Assembly (NCBI GenBank): GCA_027063075.1
Contig: JAMOSM010000114.1
Coordinates: 1-8,556, forward strand
Direction: 5' to 3'
DNA length: 8,556 bases
DNA from: Nautiliaceae bacterium
GTDB lineage: Bacteria > Campylobacterota > Campylobacteria > Campylobacterales > Nautiliaceae
Positions 1-5,794 of the stretch are shown piece by piece. The number at the start of each line of letters is the position of its first letter. The first letter of the stretch is position 1. Both the position numbers and the translations under genes were made by a program. The notes under the pieces are model-generated. The model saw nothing but the letters and a program-made list of their open reading frames with translations, had not been told where the DNA came from and did no database searches.

Positions 1-613
1 GATATTTTATAAGATTGTCCGTGTCATTGTAAGAGAAATATTTATCTCCTATAATATTTAACTTGCTTATACCATTGAATCCTGGCACTTTTGCTCCTTT
101 ATTTGTTGCAAATCCCCAGAATATAAAATTTCCGGTCAATTTTTTTTCACCGCCGTCACTAACAAACACTATAGTTTTTTTAGCACTGCTTATATACTTT
201 ATCCTGTTTATAGCCATTTTAATGTCGGTTCTAGCTTTAACCGGTTTTAGAGGTTTTATTTTGTTTATTAGCAGGGTTTTATTTATGCTCGGAAGAGATA
301 AGAGATTTACATTTTTATCAAAACTGAAAATACCTATCGGTTTATTTACTTTTTTTATGAGTTTGATTATTTCTTTTTTGGCATATTCTAAGCGATTTGG
401 TTTTAAATCTTTACATGCCATTGAATAGGTTGTATCGATGAGTAAAAATATGTCGTTATTTGGAAGTTTTATGGATTTTATCTCTTTTTTGGCAATTCCA
501 CTTAATGCCAAAACTAAGAATGTAGCTGATAATGAAAAGAAAAGGTTTTTTTTGGTGGTAAATAGAAATATTAAAGGAATTAAAATCAAAACTTCCGGGT
601 GTAATATGTTCAT
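1..613 (-). CDS. BatB-like VWA-domain membrane protein (C-terminus beyond left edge)
   Basis: Partial gene: 204 codons are readable from an ATG at 613-611 and the frame stays open to base 1. Two hydrophobic segments (about residues 8-19 and 24-40) precede a VWA domain, the topology of Bat-type VWA proteins, which place the domain in the periplasm. The MIDAS metal site is readable as D60-T-T62-Y-S64, with T129 (motif ARTDIKMAI) and D153 (motif VSDGG). The first element is therefore DxTxS instead of the usual DxSxS; Thr keeps the hydroxyl, so metal binding may survive. The segment after it, SMACKDLKPNRLEYAKK, closely follows the BatA/BatB pattern of SM, D, KPNRL, AK. Its ATG overlaps the upstream stop as ATGA (610-613), which suggests translational coupling. 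It is the last visible gene of the minus-strand operon. BatB proteins often end in TPR repeats, but that part is outside the window. VWA assignment is firm; the BatB label is by similarity of motif and gene order. Confidence 0.88.
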   Translation of the reverse strand, partial: MNILHPEVLILIPLIFLFTTKKNLFFSLSATFLVLALSGIAKKEIKSIKLPNNDIFLLIDTTYSMACKDLKPNRLEYAKKEIIKLIKKVNKPIGIFSFDKNVNLLSLPSINKTLLINKIKPLKPVKARTDIKMAINRIKYISSAKKTIVFVSDGGEKKLTGNFIFWGFATNKGAKVPGFNGISKLNIIGDKYFSYNDTDNLIKY

Positions 614-1305
614 ACAAAAGCCTTTATTATTGAAAGAAGTATTAAAATAACAAAAAACAGCTTAAATTCCTTATAATACCTATCAAATCCAAGTTCTTTT
701 CTTATTACGATAATCGGGATGTGTTCTACAAGCAAATAAGATTTTTTAAATATGTTTTTCTTTTTATTTAAGATTTCTACTTCCTCATGACCCTGCAGTG
801 CAAGATAGTAGTAGAGTTTTTTTATGTCTTCTTTATAATATCCCATCTTCTTTTTTAGTTTGTAAGCTTTTGCATTGTAAACTACAATTAGTGTTATTAA
901 ATAAATCAAAACTGCATATATCAAAATATTAAAAAAATATGATTTTTGCGTTTTAACCGATATATTTATTTCGGGAGGATTTATTGTTGATTTTTTGTAT
1001 GTAAGAGAATTTGTAAAATATGTTTTTGAGTTGTATGTAATTTTCAGCGGCAAAATTTGCAGATAGTTTTTAAATTCAACATAATATTTTTTGCCGACAT
1101 AATATTCACCGTTATAAAAGTAATTAAAGTTTCCTAGAAATCTAATATTTCCGTTTTCTATTGTAACATTTGGAATTGAGTAGTTTTTTGGATACTCTTT
1201 TGATTGTATGTAGATATATAAGCTACTATTTTTTGACACATACTTTACATTTGCCTCGGTTGCAAAAAGATATAAAAAACTAAATAAAATTAAAACGACT
1301 CTCAA
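610..1305 (-). CDS. exported/membrane-anchored protein in BatD-like position, 231 aa
   Basis: The likely start is TTG at 1305-1303, preceded by AAAGG (1312-1316) with a 6-nt spacer. The start lies 26 nt inside the end of the upstream VWA gene. Residues 1-15 form a hydrophobic signal peptide or anchor (MRVVLILFSFLYLFA). Residues 16-120 are beta-prone and Tyr/Asn-rich, residues 123-143 form a transmembrane helix, residues 145-212 are basic and probably cytosolic, and residues 214-230 are again hydrophobic. In known Bat/MoxR clusters, a BatD protein (signal peptide, extracytoplasmic beta domains, one helix, cytosolic tail) or a DUF4381 protein lies beside the VWA genes. This protein matches that topology but is much shorter than typical BatD. 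I do not recognise its sequence, so the BatD-like role rests on position and topology only. A role in the VWA complex at the inner membrane is inferred. Confidence 0.8.
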   Translation of the reverse strand: MRVVLILFSFLYLFATEANVKYVSKNSSLYIYIQSKEYPKNYSIPNVTIENGNIRFLGNFNYFYNGEYYVGKKYYVEFKNYLQILPLKITYNSKTYFTNSLTYKKSTINPPEINISVKTQKSYFFNILIYAVLIYLITLIVVYNAKAYKLKKKMGYYKEDIKKLYYYLALQGHEEVEILNKKKNIFKKSYLLVEHIPIIVIRKELGFDRYYKEFKLFFVILILLSIIKAFV

Positions 1306-2134
1306 ATCTGACCTTTAAGATTTTGTATATTAATAGCACAAGTGCAAATATTATAAACCTGTAATCAATCACTTGGTATTTTATAGTTTTATATGAAGTT
1401 TTGTTTTTATTTACAGGTTTTGTCTGTTTGATGTTTTTGGGTTTAAAGATTGAGCTGTAAAACTTGTTTTCTTTATCTTTCCCGTAGGGGATGTATTTTA
1501 TGTTTACGTTTGAAGCGAGTTTTTTAAGCTCTTCTTTACTTACCGATGAGTCGTCGTTAAAACATCCGTCACTATGCACTAAAATTTTAGGATTTAAAAA
1601 AGCAAAACTGTTAATTATTGCCGCAACCGTATCCCTTATCATCGACCCGCCTACGTTTGTTACCATGTTTGTTCTGATAGACTTAACTTTTGATATCAAT
1701 TTATCGGTATCTGTAGTGAAATCTTGGAGTATTTTATAATCACCTTCAAATACCACAAGCATGATGTAATTGCCTTTATTGGCTAAGATTTCATTTATTG
1801 CGTCTTCTTTTTCTTTTTTGAAATAGTCTTTTTTATCGATTACATTTTTTTCCATTGAGGTTGAAACGTCAAGTATAATGATTACGTGTTTTTTATTTTG
1901 ATTAGAGTTTATTGAGTAGTTTGTAATATAAGGAATTTTTATTGTTTTATAAGTTACGGGATACATTATAAGAAGTGTAAGAGATAGTAGAATTAAAACA
2001 TCAAGTAAATCAATATGAAAAGAGTTTTTTTTCTTAAAAAACTCAAGGTGGGTAAAGGTGTGTTTTTTATTAAAAAGCAAAAAAGCTAAAATAATAACTC
2101 CAAAAACGGCATTTTGAGGGTATAAAAAATTCAC
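1280..2134 (-). CDS. BatA-like VWA-domain membrane protein, 284 aa
   Basis: Two N-terminal membrane segments (about residues 8-22 and 43-60) are followed by a VWA domain (about 82-220), a Lys/Asn-rich linker and a C-terminal helix (258-272): the standard Bat VWA topology with the domain outside the inner membrane. The MIDAS is complete: D89-V-S91-T-S93 (DVSTSM), the Thr in TNVGGSM (T159) and D189 in HSDGC. Such domains bind a divalent metal and a protein ligand. In related loci they act with a MoxR AAA+ ATPase and DUF58 proteins in envelope stress, aerotolerance or protein maturation; the partner here is unknown. The start is GTG at 2134-2132, overlapping the stop of the 35-aa upstream gene as GTGA (4 nt), with no strong separate ribosome binding site, so coupling is likely. 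The stop is TAG at 1282-1280. Length is slightly below the common 300-340 aa for BatA. Confidence 0.92.
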   Translation of the reverse strand: MNFLYPQNAVFGVIILAFLLFNKKHTFTHLEFFKKKNSFHIDLLDVLILLSLTLLIMYPVTYKTIKIPYITNYSINSNQNKKHVIIILDVSTSMEKNVIDKKDYFKKEKEDAINEILANKGNYIMLVVFEGDYKILQDFTTDTDKLISKVKSIRTNMVTNVGGSMIRDTVAAIINSFAFLNPKILVHSDGCFNDDSSVSKEELKKLASNVNIKYIPYGKDKENKFYSSIFKPKNIKQTKPVNKNKTSYKTIKYQVIDYRFIIFALVLLIYKILKVRFESRFNFI

Positions 2135-2238
2135 AAAAACTTCCTTAACCTGTAAATAAAAAATATTGCTAAAACAACACTTAATATAATATCAAAGACA
2201 TTAAAAGGGCAGTTGAAATCATTTATTGTAAAACTCAT
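2131..2238 (-). CDS. 35-aa single-helix membrane protein leading the VWA operon
   Basis: A short ORF runs from ATG at 2238-2236 to TGA at 2133-2131, with a good ribosome binding site AGGAG (2243-2247) 4 nt upstream. The product begins MSFTINDFNCPFNVFD, continues as one hydrophobic helix (about residues 16-29) and ends in YRLRKFL. The basic tail predicts N-out/C-in insertion. Its stop overlaps the GTG start of the BatA-like gene, so translation of this ORF probably delivers ribosomes to that gene. It could therefore be a real small membrane subunit, a coupling leader, or both. The FNVFDII-helix-basic pattern weakly recalls the first helix of CvpA-family proteins, but the match is too short to name it. 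Real translation is supported by the ribosome binding site and the precise overlap; function is unknown. Confidence 0.68.
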   Translation of the reverse strand: MSFTINDFNCPFNVFDIILSVVLAIFFIYRLRKFL

Positions 2239-2242
2239 TATT

Positions 2243-2247
2243 CTCCT
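2243..2247 (-). promoter_or_regulatory. ribosome binding site AGGAG of the 35-aa ORF
   Basis: AGGAG on the minus strand, 4 nt before the ATG at 2238. It is the best ribosome binding site at the head of the minus-strand operon and argues that the 35-aa ORF is truly translated and that the VWA gene after it is fed by coupling. Confidence 0.65.
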
Positions 2248-2251
2248 TTGA

Positions 2252-2261
2252 TATAATTATA
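2252..2261. promoter_or_regulatory. symmetric -10 element for divergent transcription
   Basis: The 10-bp sequence TATAATTATA is its own reverse complement. It holds a consensus TATAAT on the plus strand (2252-2257) and another on the minus strand (2261-2256). It lies in the 37-bp gap between the divergent starts at 2238 and 2276. No good -35 box is visible on either side, which is common for the housekeeping sigma factor of Campylobacterota. Initiation about 7 nt downstream would give very short leaders (about 10-12 nt), leaving the ribosome binding sites at or near the 5' ends. Consensus match is seen; promoter activity is inferred. Confidence 0.5.
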
Positions 2262-2275
2262 CAAAAAGGTTTTGA

Positions 2276-3004
2276 TTGCAAAAAATAGTAAAATTTAAAA
2301 AACTTATTCTTTCAAAAAGTTTAGTTAAATTTTATGAAGGGGAGGATTTTAAAGAGCTTCGTGATTATATTCCAGGTGAGGATATCCGAAACATACACTG
2401 GATAAGCTCCGCAAAACATCAAAAACTTCTTAGCATCGAAAGAGAACATCTAAAAAACCAAAAAATTGCTATTATCATACTTCTTGATAAAGATATGCTT
2501 TTTGAGGATAAACTTGATATTGTAAAAGAGATTTTTTATGTACTCTCAGTTTCGGCTCTTTTTTACAAACAAAAATTAAGTGTTTATGTTGTTAGTAATG
2601 AAGTTAAAAGATTTATCCCAAGAAACTATCAAGATATTGAAAAGATCATTTATTATATAAATTCACTAAATCTTAAAAAAGTTAAACTAAAAAACTTCTA
2701 TCTCAGACAAAAAGACTCTTTGGCAATATATGTTGGGGATTTTTTTTATAAATTAAGGCTAAATGTTAAAAACAAAAACGTTTTACTTTTTGTCAGAAAA
2801 AAAGTAGAGGAAAATCCAAAAAAACTTCTTTTTAATTCATTAATCAGTATAGATAAAGCAAAAAAAACATATCTGGATTTAAATAACTTAAAACACTACA
2901 TTTTTTTTCTTCAAAAAAACGACAAATTTTATAAAAAAGAAAAAATCAGAAGAATATACTCAAAAGAGAATTTAATAGCTGTTTTAAAGGAGACGTTTGA
3001 ATAA
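2276..3004 (+). CDS. DUF58-domain protein, 242 aa
   Basis: The DUF58 signature is clear at residues 25-47: FKELRDYIPGEDIRNIHW followed by ISSAK, matching the family pattern F-x-E-L-R-x-Y-x-P-G-D/E-D-x-R-x-I-x-W-x-x-S-A. A Rossmann-like beta strand follows (IAIIILLDKD, 64-73). In many family members that strand leads into a VWA-type DxSxS motif; here it reads LLDKDMLF, so that metal site is absent. No transmembrane helix is seen, unlike family members with two N-terminal helices, so the protein is probably cytosolic or peripheral. DUF58 proteins are encoded with MoxR ATPases and VWA proteins. The start is TTG at 2276: an in-frame TGA directly precedes it and AAAAAGG (2263-2269) lies 6 nt upstream. 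It is transcribed away from the VWA genes, which is unusual since these genes are generally co-directional. It overlaps the next gene by 8 nt. Confidence 0.9.
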   Translation: MQKIVKFKKLILSKSLVKFYEGEDFKELRDYIPGEDIRNIHWISSAKHQKLLSIEREHLKNQKIAIIILLDKDMLFEDKLDIVKEIFYVLSVSALFYKQKLSVYVVSNEVKRFIPRNYQDIEKIIYYINSLNLKKVKLKNFYLRQKDSLAIYVGDFFYKLRLNVKNKNVLLFVRKKVEENPKKLLFNSLISIDKAKKTYLDLNNLKHYIFFLQKNDKFYKKEKIRRIYSKENLIAVLKETFE

Positions 3005-4721
3005 AATTTTTTTGTTTTTGTTTGTCGTAATTTTGTATGCAGGAATTGATGTTACGTTAAAAGAGGTAAAAACGTTTGATAATAAAGTGCTTGCTTCAAA
3101 AGTGGTAGGAAAAGAGTTTTATATCATAACTAAGCCTGAATGGAATATTAAGGGAGAGTTTAAAAACTTTTTTGTAATTGATGGTAAAGAGATTTTAATA
3201 GGAAGCGATAAAAATTATGTTTATGTAAAAAGCAAAGGTAAGGTAACAAAATTAAAAGGCGTTTATGTTTCTTCTTTAAAAAAAGAGGGAATTATTTATA
3301 TTGCTACACCTTATAAAGTTTATGGAATTGATAAAAACTTAAAAATAATTTTTTCAAGAGATTTTAGTTATAAAATAGATCATTTGATTTTGTATAAAAA
3401 TAAAATATTTTTAGTTACAAACAAAAGATTTAAACTTTTAAAAGGGGTTGGAGAAATTGACTTTAGAAGTGAAATTCCTGCACTTCATGCTAAGTTTTAC
3501 ATAAGTAATAAAAAAATGTTTGCACTATATGAAGAGATAGTTCCAATTAAAAAAAAGGGTTTTGATTCATTTGGAATTGACAGATATCAAATAATATATG
3601 TTATTAAAAATTTAACCGATAATTATAAAATCAGACTAAATAACAAACCTTTAAAACTTAAAATGATTGACGGGTTTTTGTATGTGGTTTTTCAAGACAA
3701 AATAGAAAAATATCAAAAAAATAAGCTTTTATGGAGGATATATACCGATTTTAGATCAAATAATATAATCAAGCTAAACGAAAGTATTTATCTTTTGTTT
3801 GATTATAAAGCCTATAAAATTACAAAAGACATCAAAATAACTGCAGTAAAAAATTCTAAAAGCATAAAAAGCTTAAAATGCAAAATATTAAAAGAAACCC
3901 CTGTATTGATTGCCAATTTTTATACACCTTTGGTGGTTACAAGAGGAGATAAATACAGAATTACTTTATATGACGAATTTTTAAACGTTTTATGGACAAA
4001 AGAGATTAACGCTAAAATAAACCGTGCAAAAGTTATAGGCAATTATATATACCTTGTCGGTATAAAAAAAGGGAAATTTTGGGTTGCAAGAATGAACTTT
4101 TACGGCAAAATCTTAAAAGAAACTGTACTTTATAAAGCTGGGGACGGGTTTGATATTGCTAAAAATGATAATGGATTTGTAGCTGTCGGGTATAAATATT
4201 TTGATCATTTAGGGGATTATATAAAAAGATTTGTAATAGTTTTGCTTGATAAAAATTTGAATTTCATAACAGACAGAACTTACGGGGATTTTGAGTCGGT
4301 GGGTATCAAAGTTATTAGAGTTGGTAAACTCTTTTTTGGGGTGCAAAAGGATGAGGATATATACTATTTGATAATATTTGGCAAAGACGGGTTTTTAAGG
4401 TGGTATAAAGGGCTTTCTTTTGATAGGTATTATAGATACGCTTTTTATGATGTTAAACTGCTAAATCAAATCTTTTTCTCGACTGACAGAAGTGTGTTTG
4501 TATTAAACAGTGATAAAAGTATAGCTAAATTCAGGGATTTTAAAAATGTTATTAAAATTATTGACAATAACAGATTTATAACAGATAACGGTTTAATTAT
4601 AAACGGCAAAAGTATAAAATTTGATGATTTAGATATAATTGACGGGATGTATAACTGGGAAAATTATTATTTTATAGGGTATGATAGTAAGAATAATAAA
4701 GGAGTTGTCTGTAAGTATTGA
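2997..4721 (+). CDS. exported beta-propeller-like protein, 574 aa
   Basis: The start is TTG at 2997, inside the end of the DUF58 gene, after a strong ribosome binding site AAAGGAG (2986-2992). The N-terminus MNKIFLFLFVVILYA is a signal peptide with probable cleavage after A15, so the protein is exported. The rest is beta-strand-rich with recurring units of about 50-60 residues. The best ones are at about 359-400 (GKFWVARMNFYGKI..., then GDGFDIAKNDNGFVAVGY) and 411-470 (RFVIVLLDKNLNFITDRTYG..., then YLIIFGKDGFLRWYKG). These follow the pattern D-F-W-x-x-(K/R)-L-(D)-x-x-G-x-x-x-W/K...Y-G...G-x-x-x-G-Y found in secreted beta-propeller proteins. There is no lipobox or C-terminal anchor and only two Cys (295, 572). 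Overlap with the DUF58 gene implies cotranscription, and a periplasmic partner role near the VWA domains is a reasonable guess. Enzymatic activity is not suggested. Confidence 0.82.
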   Translation: MNKIFLFLFVVILYAGIDVTLKEVKTFDNKVLASKVVGKEFYIITKPEWNIKGEFKNFFVIDGKEILIGSDKNYVYVKSKGKVTKLKGVYVSSLKKEGIIYIATPYKVYGIDKNLKIIFSRDFSYKIDHLILYKNKIFLVTNKRFKLLKGVGEIDFRSEIPALHAKFYISNKKMFALYEEIVPIKKKGFDSFGIDRYQIIYVIKNLTDNYKIRLNNKPLKLKMIDGFLYVVFQDKIEKYQKNKLLWRIYTDFRSNNIIKLNESIYLLFDYKAYKITKDIKITAVKNSKSIKSLKCKILKETPVLIANFYTPLVVTRGDKYRITLYDEFLNVLWTKEINAKINRAKVIGNYIYLVGIKKGKFWVARMNFYGKILKETVLYKAGDGFDIAKNDNGFVAVGYKYFDHLGDYIKRFVIVLLDKNLNFITDRTYGDFESVGIKVIRVGKLFFGVQKDEDIYYLIIFGKDGFLRWYKGLSFDRYYRYAFYDVKLLNQIFFSTDRSVFVLNSDKSIAKFRDFKNVIKIIDNNRFITDNGLIINGKSIKFDDLDIIDGMYNWENYYFIGYDSKNNKGVVCKY

Positions 4722-4740
4722 AAAGTTTTGTTACTTTTTT
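4713..4740 (+). terminator. weak candidate rho-independent terminator
   Basis: AAGTA (4713-4717) can pair with TACTT (4732-4736), with a small inner AAA/TTT pairing, followed by a run of T (4735-4740). It straddles the stop of the beta-propeller gene and sits where a transcript end is expected. The stem has only one G-C pair, so stability is poor. Confidence 0.25.
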
Positions 4741-4802
4741 ACACATCAACATAAAATTTAATTTATTTTTAATCAAAAAATGCAGAGAGAGAGAATAGGA
4801 GT

Positions 4803-4808
4803 TATAAT
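4803..4808 (+). promoter_or_regulatory. candidate -10 box TATAAT before the 132-aa secreted protein gene
   Basis: A consensus TATAAT lies 31 bp upstream of the ATG at 4840, leaving room for a leader of about 25 nt that includes the ribosome binding site. No convincing -35 box is present 16-19 bp upstream. Confidence 0.45.
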
Positions 4809-4827
4809 AAAATAAATTTAACTTATG

Positions 4828-4835
4828 AAGGAGGA
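4828..4835 (+). promoter_or_regulatory. strong Shine-Dalgarno AAGGAGGA deciding the start at 4840
   Basis: AAGGAGGA ends 4 nt before the ATG at 4840. The in-frame ATG at 4825 overlaps this site and lacks its own, so the downstream ATG is the start. That start also gives a clean signal peptide beginning MKKFF. Confidence 0.8.
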
Positions 4836-4839
4836 TAAA

Positions 4840-5238
4840 ATGAAAAAATTTTTCATTTTATTTTTAATTCTTGGGAATATTTTATTTGCAAGTAGTTTTA
4901 ATCTTGATAAGAATGAAATATATGATTTAGAGCATAGGGTAAAAATATATGATTGGTTTGGAAATGTAGGATGGAGAGCAACAAAAGCTAAAGGTAATCA
5001 GGCTCATTTAATTGGTAGGAAAGGTTATTATAAATGGTCTTTTGAATGCGATTACGATGATTGTCACTATGCGAAGGTTATTGCAAAAGGGAAAAATTGC
5101 TATGTATATTTAAGTTTGGAGCGTGATAAAGCTTATTATGGGAATTATATTTTTGAAATTCGTGCTAGACCTGAGATAGTGTATGCAGTGCATCTTGCAG
5201 TTGCGATATGTGCATATGAAGAAGGTGTGAGAGATTAG
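4840..5238 (+). CDS. small secreted protein with four Cys, 132 aa, unknown function
   Basis: The N-terminus MKKFFILFLILGNILFA is a textbook signal peptide, with cleavage predicted after A17. The mature part (about 115 aa) has four cysteines: C70 and C75 (CDYDDC), C87 and C124. The even number fits two disulfides in the periplasm. The mature chain is rich in Tyr and aromatic residues and looks beta-rich (RKGYYKWSFEC, NCYVYLSLERD, NYIFEIRARPE), ending in a short hydrophobic stretch (VYAVHLAVAICAY). I do not recognise a family. It has its own candidate promoter and is separated by 118 bp from the upstream gene and 185 bp from the next, so it is probably a single-gene unit. Confidence 0.75.
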   Translation: MKKFFILFLILGNILFASSFNLDKNEIYDLEHRVKIYDWFGNVGWRATKAKGNQAHLIGRKGYYKWSFECDYDDCHYAKVIAKGKNCYVYLSLERDKAYYGNYIFEIRARPEIVYAVHLAVAICAYEEGVRD

Positions 5239-5250
5239 TTTTTAGAGTGT

Positions 5251-5272
5251 TAAAGACGAAAAATCTTTTATT
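5251..5272 (+). terminator. very weak hairpin downstream of the 132-aa gene
   Basis: AAAGA (5252-5256) can pair with TCTTT (5264-5268) across a 7-nt loop, followed by TATT. The stem is short and AT-rich. Position after the stop at 5238 is right, strength is poor. Confidence 0.18.
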
Positions 5273-5350
5273 AATGAATTTTTGAAAGGTAGGAAAAAAT
5301 TTATTGTTCTGATTGTGGCTGCACATTAATTTTGTATTAGTTAGGTACAG

Positions 5351-5381
5351 TTGGTAAAACCATATATTATATGTTTATAAT
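5351..5381 (+). promoter_or_regulatory. candidate promoter before the 109-aa secreted protein gene
   Basis: TATAAT at 5376-5381 has a TG two bases upstream and a TTGGTA at 5351-5356 as a possible -35 box (4 of 6 to TTGACA) at a long 19-bp spacing. Initiation would give a leader of about 35 nt ending in AAAAGGAG (5409-5416). Confidence 0.4.
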
Positions 5382-5423
5382 GTTCATTATTGAGTTTGTG
5401 AATTTTATAAAAGGAGATTAACA

Positions 5424-5753
5424 ATGAAGAAATTATTATTAAGTTTAGGATTAAGTGTAAGTTTCTTATTAGCTTGTGATTGTACTATTCCAAGAACTTG
5501 GTATTATGATTTTAAAGGTGATGTTGGGATGTGTATTTCTAATTTTAAGAAAGTTATGAAAAATGAAAAAATTTTGTTTGAAAAAATTGATTATGAAGCA
5601 AATCATAGTAGTGTGATTTTTAGGTCTAATGATATTACAATCTCTAATATATGTGATGGTAGGAAAAATTTTGCTTATATTATAGTTAGTGGTTGTAACA
5701 TCGAAAAAGAAAATAAAATTTTATTAAAGATTAAAAAACAACTACTTAAATAA
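5424..5753 (+). CDS. small exported Cys-containing protein (possible lipoprotein), 109 aa
   Basis: The start is ATG at 5424 with AAGGAG (5411-5416) 7 nt upstream. The N-terminus MKKLLLSLGLSVSFLLAC is a signal sequence. LLAC at 15-18 resembles a lipobox, but Leu at -2 is atypical, so signal peptidase I cleavage with C18 in a disulfide is an alternative. Other cysteines are C20, C37, C77 and C91; if C18 is lipidated, four remain to pair. The mature protein has no recognisable domain and ends in a Lys-rich amphipathic tail (KENKILLKIKKQLLK). Leucine codons are almost all TTA, a more extreme bias than in the DUF58 and propeller genes. The role is unknown. The next gene follows after 41 bp and could be read through. 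Confidence 0.72.
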   Translation: MKKLLLSLGLSVSFLLACDCTIPRTWYYDFKGDVGMCISNFKKVMKNEKILFEKIDYEANHSSVIFRSNDITISNICDGRKNFAYIIVSGCNIEKENKILLKIKKQLLK

Positions 5754-5794
5754 ATTTTTTCTTTTTTTTGATTTATATCTTGAGAGGAAAATTA

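Noticed and set aside
63..650. Plus-strand open frames of 121 and 70 codons
   Set aside because: They lie antisense to the BatB-like gene, whose minus-strand frame carries a readable VWA domain with MIDAS residues; no ribosome binding sites or motifs support the plus frames.
1491..1739. Plus-strand open frame of 82 codons
   Set aside because: Antisense to the MIDAS-containing part of the BatA-like VWA gene.
2131..2238. Calling the 35-aa ORF a truncated cvpA gene
   Set aside because: Only one helix with a generic pattern is available, and the clean overlap with the next gene suggests a functional small ORF more than a remnant.
5352..5362. Small inverted repeat TGGT-AAA-ACCA as a possible operator
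   Set aside because: Four-base arms are too short to separate from chance, though it overlaps the possible -35 box.
5371..5421. 16-codon ORF (MFIMFIIEFVNFIKGD) before the 109-aa gene
   Set aside because: It has no ribosome binding site, overlaps the candidate -10 box and is probably a chance hydrophobic frame in AT-rich DNA.
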